23,140 nucleotides of DNA from Nemertoderma westbladi (lineage: Eukaryota; Xenacoelomorpha; Nemertodermatida; Nemertodermatidae): assembly GCA_032718475.1 (NCBI GenBank), contig JAUCBJ010005526.1:1-23140 (forward strand), read 5' to 3'. This document shows, in pieces, positions 1 through 11,200 of the stretch (positions are counted from its first letter, which is position 1; each line of letters opens with the position of its first letter). The translations under genes were made by a program, and so were the position numbers. The notes below the pieces were generated by a model that worked only from the letters and a program-made list of their open reading frames with translations, ran no database searches and was not told the origin of the DNA.

Positions 1-1156
1 ACTGCCCGAGCAGGAGGTCCATCCCCCGCCGTCTCTCGTCCACCCATTCGACCGCCGAAGCGGGAGTCGCCAACGTTGTAGCGGGCGGACGAGGGACAAC
101 GGGCGACAAATCCGGAATATTTCGCTCGGGGTCCAGGACCTGAACTGTCGCCTGGGCAGTTCTACTGGGCACAGGTAGCTTAGTGCTATGTAGAGGGAAT
201 TTAGAAGTAGCTTCAGGGAGCACAGGTGTGTCTATCACCGAAGGGGTGATTTCAAGAACAGGCCTAATTATTTCAGGCTCATCTACTATAGTAGGGAGTC
301 TTTCTATTGTAATTATTTGGTCTGTGGGCTCTGTACTACCTAAGTTGGTGTTATTTAGTTGCCTTCTAACAGCTGGAGGCAAATCAGGCAATTTCTGCCG
401 GTGGAATGTTCTTTTACGTCTGCTTAGGCGAGATCGATTTCTTCCGCCTTCAGTGTCGGTGGTATCGCCTTCCTCAGATGAGGTATACCCTTGTCTTTTG
501 GGAGTAGATCGACTCATCATCTGCATATTACTAGCTGCTAACTGTTTACTGAAGTCGTCTTGCTTCTCTTGAAGATTTTCCAACTCCAGTTGGATGATCT
601 CTTCAGCCGCTTTTCGTTCTACTTCCGCCACTGCTGCCGCTTTTGCCTCTGCTGCTGCCGCTTTTGCCTCTGCCGCTGCCGCTTTTCGTTCTGCTTCCGC
701 CACTGTTCGTTCTGCTTCCGCCACTGTTCGTTCTGCTTCCGCCACTGTTCGTTCTGCTTCCGCCACTGCTGCCGCTTTTGCCGCTGCCGCTGCCGCTTTT
801 GCCTCTGCCGCTGCCGCTTTTCTTTCTGCCTCTGCCACTGCTGCTATCTTTCTGTCTTCTATACGCTTTTTCCTTACTTGTTCTTCCTTTTCTCTAGCGA
901 TGCGGAGTTGTTCATCGAATTTAGCTTGGTTCGCCGCTAACCTATCCACATCAATCGCATCTAACACAAGTTTGGCTCCTTCGCTATTAGGGCTAAGTCC
1001 CTCTAGCCTTCTCCTCAACTCTTCATCTCCCACAAAACGCTGATAGTCTGACAGATAGATATCAATGGCATCCTTCTTATGCGGTTTCTCTGCTGTCACT
1101 TCGCTCTCCGTTGTATCTAGTAGACTGTCTGACAGGTTCTGCTTTGCGTCAGACAT
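1..1156 (-). CDS. Long intronless coiled-coil protein, 3' end outside window (gag-like or unknown)
   Basis: An uninterrupted minus-strand frame starts at the ATG at 1156-1154 (MSDAKQNLSD) and stays open for 385 codons to the window edge, so the protein is partial. Residues 1-100 are charged and helical. Residues about 105-185 are an Ala/Glu/Lys/Arg coiled coil that includes tandem VAEAERT heptads encoded by a 21-bp repeat. A basic stretch (RLSRRKRT) follows, then a Pro/Thr/Ile-rich tail. There are no introns, in contrast to the neighbouring gene, and no zinc knuckle, protease or polymerase motif is visible. The upstream flank is repeat-rich. The single-exon structure plus coiled coil would suit a gag-type protein of an LTR or BEL-like element, but this is inference; a host single-exon gene is possible. 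I do not recognise the family. Plus-strand frames here are shadows of its Ala/Glu codon bias. Confidence 0.72.
   Translation of the reverse strand, partial: MSDAKQNLSDSLLDTTESEVTAEKPHKKDAIDIYLSDYQRFVGDEELRRRLEGLSPNSEGAKLVLDAIDVDRLAANQAKFDEQLRIAREKEEQVRKKRIEDRKIAAVAEAERKAAAAEAKAAAAAAKAAAVAEAERTVAEAERTVAEAERTVAEAERKAAAAEAKAAAAEAKAAAVAEVERKAAEEIIQLELENLQEKQDDFSKQLAASNMQMMSRSTPKRQGYTSSEEGDTTDTEGGRNRSRLSRRKRTFHRQKLPDLPPAVRRQLNNTNLGSTEPTDQIITIERLPTIVDEPEIIRPVLEITPSVIDTPVLPEATSKFPLHSTKLPVPSRTAQATVQVLDPERNIPDLSPVVPRPPATTLATPASAVEWVDERRRGMDLLLGQ
665..860 (-). repeat. 21-bp coding minisatellite (heptad repeat)
   Basis: Within the coiled-coil ORF, near-identical 21-bp units encode VAEAERT/K, flanked by GCN-rich units encoding AAAEAKA. 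A 21-bp unit equals exactly one coiled-coil heptad, so unit gain or loss would lengthen the coil without breaking frame or register. Confidence 0.8.
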
Positions 1157-2260
1157 GTTTGTGTGTACAGTTGAATGTCTACTGCTGTATTACAGTCTGA
1201 GCAAGTCTAGTAACTCAGTATTAACTGATAGCCTAGTAATTAATTACCGGTACTGCTACTCAGTGTAGCGTGATATATATAATATATTAGAATACCGGTA
1301 TGCTTATAGTATATATAACTATTATTACAGACTAGGTTTATCACAGAATACCGGTATAATTTTAGCACAAATGTATATAAATATATAATAGGCCTATCGG
1401 GAATACCGGTATACAGCTTACAGTTTGTAGTATATATAATTCTGGACTAGAATTAATTACAAGTACCGGTATAATTTCAGCCTAGATTTATAGAAATAAG
1501 ATAATAGGCCTATCGTAAATACAGGTATATCAATTATTTTAGAATAATTGAATTTCTGAACTTTAGGGTTACTTGGTTACTTTAACTTACTTTATTACCG
1601 TTATTTAAGCAGTAATCCAACTGATATTGAGACCTAATGGTTTTATGGTATGCCTACTATTTATAAATCGTTGGATTTGATTTATAATATATATACCCGT
1701 TTTAATGGGTTTTGTCTATGTTTGAAATAAATGTTATTATTTCTGGGGAGTAATCACTACACAAAGCGGTGCGCTTTCAGTGAAGTGTTACGTATAGGAC
1801 ACTAAAACAAATAATTCTAATTTACCTAAGTTACTTAATACTACAAATTACGTACAATTCGGGTTGAGATTACAATCTCTAAATAAACACAAAAATTTAC
1901 AAAAACGCAAATACGAATTTTTTAGGGTAATTTTACAAGAAGTCTACAAACCAGCCTAACAAAGGGTTAGATAACCGGTTATTACAACGGACAGAGTACT
2001 ACGGTATTTGAAATAATAAGTAGTAGTAAATACACTGCGTTGTCTAGATAGGAAAATACCACCGCCTGACGACCTATAGCCGTATCGCTATAGGTTCTAC
2101 GTTATGTATCACGGAGTGTTCCTACCTAGAAGTTAATAGAGCTAATCGAATGTGCCTATCAACCACTTTACAACACAAATATAATGTCTACAATAATTAC
2201 TTCGGAAAGCACTGTACACTAAACCCTAAATTAGGTACAAGTACTTGTACAACAGATAAT
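1157..2260. other. AT-rich intergenic region with ACCGGT-bearing repeats
   Basis: No coding signal seen. Between about 1240 and 1520, TACCGGTA-type palindromes recur every 50-60 bp. A diverged unit of about 114 bp (a TACCGGTATAATTT core followed by ATAATAGGCCTATCG) occurs twice, near 1349 and 1463. This is the 5' side of the minus-strand coiled-coil ORF and could be its leader or LTR, but I could not place LTR ends or a primer binding site. Confidence 0.5.
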
Positions 2261-2469
2261 CAGTAGTTAAATATACTTGAACAGCTAAAAGAACCACGGC
2301 ATCTGCTGGAGTGACCGATGCACAAAATCACCAGTCTTTACCTACGCCGAGCAGCCCGTGTAGTACCGGGGTTAATTTAACTATAGCGGTATGTATAACA
2401 AACACAATTACTGTAGGAACAAACTTGGGGAATGAATGTTGCGGATAATCGCATAAACTCTGAATAATA

Positions 2470-3050
2470 AATATTACGCTACGCGTACAAACTACTCAAA
2501 CAAAATACAGACCGAACACTGACAGACTACTATCAAGCCTAAACAAACTACGGTATATGCAGACTCCGAAATGATTAGGGAGTATGCGCTCTAACCCAGT
2601 AGTGCGACTTATTCTTTAGTTGGGGGATTACCTTACAGCGTTCGCTGCCCCTACTGCCTAATCGTACTTAATCGGACAGATGATCTACACACGCGGCAAT
2701 CCGTTCAGACCTAATAACAGCCAGACAACTATCCAGCCTACAAATTATCTAAATAAAATTATACGCTACCCGTACAGACTTACACAAACAAAGTACAGAC
2801 TAAACGATGGCAGACCACTCTCAAGCCTAAATAAACCACAGGACATGCAGACTCCGAAATGATTAGGGAGTATGCGCTCTAACCCAGTAGTGCGACTTAT
2901 TCTTTAGTTGGGGGATTACCTTACAGCGTTCGCTGCCCCTACTGCCTAATCGTACTTAATCGGACAGGTGATCTACACACACTGCAATTCGTTCGGACTT
3001 AACAGCAATCAGACAACAGCTCAGCCTACAAATCGTCTGTACTATCTGAT
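2470..3050. repeat. 288-bp tandem duplication
   Basis: A block running from GCAGACTCCGAAATGATTAG through a GGACAGRTGATCTACACAC end is present starting at 2559 and again at 2847, a period of 288 bp. About 130 bp of the core is nearly identical; the rest of the unit is diverged but alignable (for example TTACGCTACSCGTACA precedes both). No open frame spans it. Confidence 0.8.
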
Positions 3051-5010
3051 CAGGCTTACACGCCTTCTGTTCAATACTGGCCTACAAATAAATAAAACTT
3101 GACAGAGATAAGTAAACCATATAAAGGTATAAGGGGTGATCAATCCCTAATCCCTCAAACAGCCTACCGGTATACAACAATCAAATCGAATAATACTAGT
3201 GTACTTATACGGAAGTACCGGTTAGGACAGCTAGGCCTATGGACCTACAGAAGTACCGGTTCTAACGGTTGAGCCTACTGACCTACAGATGTACCGGTTC
3301 AGGTTTACCGGTTGACTGGTACTTTCAACTTTATTGCTTACTGCAACAAAGAAGCTATATCCTTTAATGTTCGCGCTTTCAGACCTTTGGCAGTTTAACC
3401 CACCAAATTAAGATGTCTTCTAGATATTAAATCGCTTTTTAGCCTATGACAAGTATTTGATTCACTACACTAGTCGAAACCAATCCGTGCGCGACCATTC
3501 ACCCGCTGGATATTCCCGGGAGATTGGGTTCGACGGTTTAATTTTGTTGCTATGTAAGCCTAATGTATTATTCGACTGACAGTATTATATAATCTCTGAC
3601 AATATTATTCACCTTAGGTAATATTAACAGTTCCTTTAGGACGTGGCGCTTTATCTACTTAAACAGAGTTATGACTTAAACTACTCACAACGATATGGCT
3701 TAATTATAATTCACATATATGGCGCATTCTTTAGGAATTGCTTCTTTAACAGACTCACTCATACACAATGCTGCACAATACTGCACACTAATCTGCCAAT
3801 CTTCACTGATTTTAGTCACATATAAAAGGAACACAGAGTGACTCATGTAGGGTCTATCAAATAACATTAGATGCACTTCAAACCACTTTAACATAAGTCA
3901 CAATCGTTTATCTGTAACCCTTCTCTCTTACCTTCGGTATATCAAGAATATTGGGTTTCGGGGTTATTTATCGTTATTCCAAATATAATTATTCATCAAC
4001 CATATTATGAAGAACTGACGGTAAATAGCAGTATAAAACAACAATGAAAACACCGATTGTTATGAGTTTGCAATGTTTCAGCAGTCAGTATGTATGATCA
4101 GTTAGCAGTGATTCCATGAGTCAGGTAGGTTAAAGGATATATGCCCTTTATAATTAAACCTACTAGTGTAAGACTAAAAACTAAAACACGGAGGTGCCAA
4201 AGCCGGTTCTTAGGCTTCTGGGCAAAAACATAACACTGAACTACTGAGTTTCTGTATATACCTCCAACACAAAGACAACAAACGCTCTGATTGGTCAACC
4301 TGAACAACGAGAGAACAGAGAAACAAAGAAACGTCGACGTGGCAATATCAGCTGCTAGCTGTCGTCATGGTAGCGACACTGTTTTCAAGAGTATCGAGCT
4401 TTTACGTCACGGAATTACGGATTATGTCCTCTAAAGTACAAATACAGAAGAAATAGCTCTTATGTCCGCTAAAACACCAGTACAGCAAGGACACGGCCTT
4501 TTTATGCCTGGTAAACCAACTACAGAGTACTTTACGGGAAAAATAAGGAAAAATAACCGGACAATTCAGTAAAAGCTTTTACAACTGCGCTCTCTACACG
4601 ACTCTACAAAGTCAAAGGATCAAATATTGTCATCTATTTATTGTAATTATTATAAATTTCCGTCATTTTTATCTCAGGAATACACAATCAGCTGGTTCCT
4701 GGTTAAGGGGAAAATTATCAAACAAAGTAAATCAATAATCCTGTAGGCGTGAGACAGTGTAACAGCGAGACAGTGTGACATTTATTTGTAACTTGTTTAA
4801 AAAAAAATACTTTATGTTACGGTAATATTTTATTTATATCTAATATAGTTATAATTAAGAAATTAATTAATTTATCTACCTGTTGAGTCAAATTGTGAAG
4901 TGCGAATGGGAAAGTTATTGTCAAGAATCATCCATCTAGGATTGATGAAATTAAATAGTCCTTGAATAACAGCAGTACCGGTACCATGGGGCACACATGT
5001 ACGAGCTCAC
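3051..5010. other. Non-coding stretch downstream of the last visible exon
   Basis: Contains further ACCGGT sites (about 3160-3310), a plus-strand TATAAAAG at 3821-3828 with nothing recognisable downstream, and a short direct repeat GAGACAGTG near 4750-4775. Short frames at 3643-3894 and 4098-4307 show no coding character. No exon continuing the minus-strand gene was found, so its 3' part may lie beyond the window or past the element at the left edge. Confidence 0.5.
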
Positions 5011-5235
5011 CTGATCGCGTGGCTGCAACGGCTCCGGTATCGATTGAGAAGGCTCCACTAAACTATACTCCAATCTATTACTCAAGGCGGATAATGCTAA
5101 AGCTGAGTTATGTCGCACGCTAGTGTAGGCTCTTAGGTTGCCGCTGTTCATAAACGTATCAGGGATGGAATGCCGGACAGATACCTCGAACTCCAGGTAG
5201 AGAACCTCCCGACGTAGGTTGAGATAATCAGCAGT
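5011..5235 (-). CDS. Exon 14 (last visible exon) of the coiled-coil gene
   Basis: Acceptor AATTATCTTCAG, donor CAG|GTGAGC; 75 codons, phase 0 to 0. Reads TADYLNLRREVLYLEFEVSV, then MNSGNLRAYTSVRHNSALAL and a Pro-rich end EPSQSIPEPLQPRDQ. A good donor follows, so the gene continues, but no further exon was found in 1-5010. Confidence 0.87.
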
Positions 5236-8200
5236 CTGAAGATAATTTATAATAATTAGTGCCACACAGAGAAGCAATAAATATGCGAAATACCTGTAAA
5301 TATAATAGAAATTATAACTCAATTAATTGATGAGATCGCCAACGAATTTCACTGATAATGTTTCACTTGAATTTAATACAATTTATACACCAGACATAAT
5401 GAAAGTACACAATCCAGCTGTTACACCTACTGTACCTGTAGTACAGGACTATTTCAGATCCTCCAGCTATTTAGCCCCACACTGTACTGGGCGTCTCCTC
5501 AGCTGTTACGGACTGTACGGGTCCTACAGCTGTTAGGCCTACCTGTACTGGACTGCACGGGTCCTCCAGCTGTTAGGCCTACCTGTACTGGACTATAAGG
5601 ATCATCCAGGTTGTCCAACTGTTTCTGTAGATCGAGTAGTTCCGAGGCGATCCCTTCAGAACCTCCCCAATCGGCTGCGACTTTCCGGGTGCCCCTGCGT
5701 GAGACCGAACTTCCGCAACGTGCGTAGGCCGCGAGGAAGTGGAGAATATCGTGGAGAGCGGAACTGATACGAAGTACCAGAGCCAGAGATTTCCGACACA
5801 CTGAAACACAAAGTAAATACTGTAGGCCCTATATGAAGTATGTAGTAGCAGAGTAGTGCTGAATGTTTCACATGAAGACATACGTATGTGATGAATTACA
5901 ACAACATATTATTGGTGTACAGTTTTGCAGAGTCAGAAACTGTAACATATGCAATTAGGTGAGGAGTGAGCCTGTCCTGTCGTCCAATAAGATGGGCACT
6001 TCTAACCTCAACGTGCAACTTTAACCTTCTCCTTTTCCCTGTAACGTGCCACTACTACACTTTTAGCAGCATAGCAGCAGCTTGGGCGACGGAGTGGATG
6101 GGTTTACTTTGGAAGGTCGGCTTAACGAGCCTAAAAGATTATCCCATTCATATGGTGCCACTTTTAACTTTCTCCATTACGCTATAATGTGCCACTGCAT
6201 TTTAACCTTCTCCTTATAACTTGCCATTTTAACCTTCTCGTTTTCCTTATAATGTGCCATTTTAACCATCTCCTTATAACTTGCCATTTTAACCTTTTCC
6301 TTATAACGTGCCATTTTAACCTTCTCCTTTTCCTTATAACGTGCCAATTTAACCTTCTCCTTTTCCTTATAACATGCCATTTTAACCTCCTCCTTTTCCT
6401 TATAAGATGCCATTTTAACCTCCTCCTTTTCCTTATAACGTGCCATTTTAACCTTCTTATTTTCCTTATAACGTGCCATTTTAACCTTCTCTTTATAACT
6501 TGCCATTTTAACCTTTTCCTTATAACGTGCCATTTTAACCTTCTCCTTTTCCTTATAACGTGCCAATTTAACCTTCTCCTTTTCCTTATAACGTGCCATT
6601 TTAACCTCCTCCTTTTCCTTATAACGTGCCATTTTAACCTCCTCCTTTTCCTTATTACGTGCCATTTTAACCTTCTCCTTTTCCTTATAACGTGCCATTT
6701 TAACCTCCTCCTTTTCCTTATTACGTGCCATTTTAACCTTCTCCTTTTCCTTATAACATGCCATTTTAACCTCCTCCTTTTCCTTATAGGATGCCATTTT
6801 AACCTCCTCCTTTTCCTTATAACGTGCCATTTTAACCTTCTCCTTTTCCTTATAACGTGCATTTTAACCTTATCCTTTTCCTTATAACCTGCCATTTTAA
6901 CCTTCTCCTTATAACTTGCCATTTTAACCTTTTCCTTATAACTTGCCATTTTAACCTTCTCATTTTCTTTATAACGTGCCACCTTTAACCTGCTCCTCTC
7001 TTCCTTATCAATATTTATTATTATTAATTCGCATAGACGATATTCTTCAATTATTGTTCCCTCTGTCTCACTGATAGAATAAAAAATGTTTGGTTAGGGA
7101 TAGGGATTGTTTAAAATGGTGGCACCATCCATGCCTTCATAGAAGAAGGGATAACTAGTAAGAGATCGAGGATCATTCGGTTGGGTTTACTGGCTTCATA
7201 TTTCACTGTAATCTACATAACTTTACTTTCACTTTACCCCGTTTTACAGTTCGATTATCTAAAGTTACAGTATTAATAAAGTGTAGCTGTGAAGGTGTAT
7301 TAGGTACTGTGGTATATAATGTCGGAAGGACGACTTACCATCGCCGTCCAAGTGCTTGAACATATTGAGAACCTCAGAGAAGTGCGGAAGAAACCATATG
7401 TTGAGTAGAACCCTCCCGTTACTGGAGACCATCCGTCGAGGTCGTCGATGGAAGTTCTTCGGGTTCGGGGTGATCCCCTTAACTCCATCGTCGTCCGGAG
7501 ACAGGTTCTCGTTCGGCCCTCCGACCTGGAAGTGAGAATCCCGTAGCTGCGGGAACGATTCCAGAAGCATCAACATGCTGTTTACGTTGCCTACGATTTG
7601 GGCACGCAACGAATACTCCCCAAAACATTTGGTTAACTTGGCGTTAAACATCCGCAATAAACGGCGTTTCAGTTTCGCCATCTCGGATTGACTCTTCAAC
7701 ACGCTGCCCATAGAATCTTTCTTCGCTAGGAAATCGTTCATCATTTGATCGCGGAGACACATTTTAACCATTTGTATGGAGACGAAAGATTCTGGAAGTT
7801 TTTTGTAGCGATCGAGTGTTGCTGGTTTGGCACCGTAGACGAACTGCTGTTGTATCGCCCCAGCCTGTCCCAGGCTGTAGGTAGTCGAGGTAGACCTACT
7901 GCGGCCTTCAATGTTTGGGGAATGAGGGGTCTCGAAGCGGGATCGTGGTTGGGTCGTCTCTGCAGTAACCATGGTGTCCACCGAGCACTGGTTGATCAAC
8001 TCCACCGCAGTTAGCAGACCATCTTTGTGCGCCAATTGCGACATCAGACAGACCTGGAGGTTCTCCACCCCTCCGTTACTCAGCAGCTCCATTACTGATT
8101 CTCTTGATCTGATAAGTTATAAATAAAAAATTATTTAATTAGTTGTTGAAATATTTGTAATGTGTAATTATTTTATTATTTATTATTATTAATTTATAAT

Positions 8201-11200
8201 TGCCACGCTAATTAATATTGATTATTTAATTATTAAACAATTTTGCTGGGTGTTAATTACATAATTAAAATTGAAAACAATTATTAATATCCTTAATGTA
8301 CAGTGTACACTGTATTTCTTAAAAGTTGATAATCCAAATAATATTTAGTTCTCGGTCATGCTGGTTTGGTAATAATATTTAATTGACTCCAGTAATGGTA
8401 CTGTATTTCTTGCTTCCAATATTATCTTAACGATCATTAAGTTCTTAACTTGTAGAACATTTTTAAATTACCATGAAAAATGTATCGGGAATAATTAGTT
8501 ATTTAGAACGTTATTTAAAAATTATTATTGTTGACTAAAAATTTAAATAATTAATGTCAATTTGGTGTCTCGTAGGAGTATTTCAATATGCCGCTTCTCT
8601 CATTCGTCTAAATATTCGTAAAACAACTATTTATAATCAATCGTGCATTAAATGTGGATAACCTGAAACTGAAACATCCGACTTGTTGTTCCTCTACGTC
8701 ATGTATCGCGAGAGTAAGATGTGATGGAACGTATCGGTCGAGCGTTCCTTCCTCGTCTTGTAAATCCAACACCATCATGCGGGACTTATCCGCATCCTCT
8801 TTATAACTAGCGTATTCAAACTGGATGCATCTAGACGCATACAGAATATTGGTGAATTGATTATTTAGAAACAAAATTTATTACCGTTAATAATATTAAA
8901 CAATAATAAATATAACGTATTAGAAACCTAACTTATTAGATAACTAACGTATTAGAAACCTAACGTATTAGAAACCTAACGTATTGGAAACCTAACGTAT
9001 TGGAAACCTAACGTATTAGAAACCTAACGTATTAGAAACCTAAAGTATTAGAAACCTAACGTATTATAAACCTAACTTATTAGAACCTAACATATTAAAA
9101 ACCTAACGTATTATAAACCTAACGTATTAGAACCTAACGTATTAGAAACCTAACATATTAGAAACCTAACGTATTAAATACCTAACGTATTATAAACCTA
9201 ACGTATTAGAAACCTAACGTATTAGAAACCTAAAGTATTATAAACCTAACGTATTAGAAACCTAACGTATTAGAAACCTAACGTATTAGAAACCTAACTA
9301 ACATATTAGAACCTAACGTATTAGAAACCTAACGTATTAGAAACCTAACGTATGAGAAACTAACGTATTAGAACCCTAACGTATTAAATACCTAACATAT
9401 TAAAAACCTAACGTATTAGAAACCTAACGTATTAGAAACCTAACGTATTAGAACCTAACGTATTAGAAATCTAACGTACTAGAAACCTAACGTATTAAAA
9501 ACCTAACGTATAAGAAACCTAACGTATTAAAAACCTAACTTATTAGAAACCTAACGTATTAGAAACCTAACGTATTAGAAACCTAACGTATTAGAAACCT
9601 AACTAACATATTAGAACCTAACGTATTAGAAGCCTAATTAACATATTAGAACCTGACGTATTAGAAACCTAACGTATTAGAAACCTAATTAACATTTTAG
9701 AACCAACTTATTAGAAACCTAACGTATTAGAAACCTAATTAACATATTAGAACCTAACGTTTTAGAAACCTAACGTATTAGAAACCTAATTAACATATTA
9801 GAACCTAACTTATTAGAAACCTAACGTATTAGAAACCTAACGTTTTAGAAACCTAACGTATTAGAAACCTAATTAATATATTAGAACCTAACGTATTAGA
9901 AACCTAACGTATTAAAAAACCTAATTAACATATTAGAACCCAACTTATTAGATCCTAACGTATTAGAAACCTAACGTATTAGAACCCTAACGTATTAGAA
10001 ACCTAACTAACATATTAGAACCTAACGTATTAGAAACCTAATTAACATATTAGAACCTAAACCTTTTCTAACGTACTAGAAACCTAACGTATTATAAACC
10101 TAACGTATTAGAAACCTAAGTTATTAGAACCCTAACGTATTAGAACCCTAACGTATTAGAACCCTAACGTATTAGAAACCTAACGTATTAGAAACCTAAC
10201 ATATTATAAACCGAACGTATTAAAAACATAACTTATTAGAAACCTAACGTATTAGAAACCTAACGTATTAGAAACCTAATGTATTAGAAACCTAATGTAT
10301 TAGAAACCTAATGTATTAGAAACCTAATGTATTAGAAACCTAATGTATTAGAAACCTAATGTATTAGAAACCTAACGTATTAGAAACCTAACGTATTAGA
10401 AACCTAATGTATTAGAAACCTAAGTTATTAGAAACCTAACGTATTAGAACCCTAACGTATTGGAAACCTAACGTATTCGAAACCTAACGTATTAAAAACC
10501 TAACGTATTAGAAACTTAACGTATTAGAAACCTAAAGTATTAGAAACCTAAAGTATTAGAAACTTAACGTATTAGAAACCTAACATATTAGAAACCTAAC
10601 GTATTAGAAACCTAACGTATTAGAAACCTAACGTATTGGAAACCTAACGTACTAGAAACCTAACGTATTAAAAACCTAACGTATTAGAAACCTAAAGTAT
10701 TAGAAACCTAAAGTATTAGAAACATAACGTATTAGAAACCTAAAGTATTATAAACATAACGTATTAGAAACCTAACGTATTAGAAACCTAACTTATTCGA
10801 TAACTAACGTATTAAAAACCTAACTTATTAGAACCTAACGTATTAGAACCCTAACGTGTTAGAAACGTAACATATTAGAAACCTAATTAACATATTAGAA
10901 CCTAAACCTTTTCTAACGTACTAGAAACCTAACGTATTATAAACCTAACGTATTAGAAACCTAAGTTATTAGAACCCTAACGTATTAGAACCCTAACGTA
11001 TTAGAACCCTAACGTATTAGAAACCTAACGTATTAGAAACCTAACATATTATAAACCTAACGTATTAAAAACATAACTTATTAGAAACCTAACGTATTAA
11101 AAACCTAACGTATTAGAAACCTAACTTATTAGAAACCTAACGTATTAGAAACCTAACGTATTAGAAACCTAATGTATTAGAAACCTAATGTATTAGAAAC

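Noticed and set aside
183-1043. Plus-strand ORFs including Cys/Phe/Arg-rich and Ser/Ala-rich repeat proteins
   Set aside because: They are shadows of the longer minus-strand coiled-coil frame, caused by its repeated GCN/GAR codons.
3821-3828. TATAAAAG promoter on the plus strand
   Set aside because: No downstream coding or RNA feature; chance occurrence is likely in AT-rich DNA.
6182-6982. 266-codon basic repeat protein on the minus strand
   Set aside because: An artefact of a 33-bp minisatellite open in several frames; no splice-compatible link to the gene around it.
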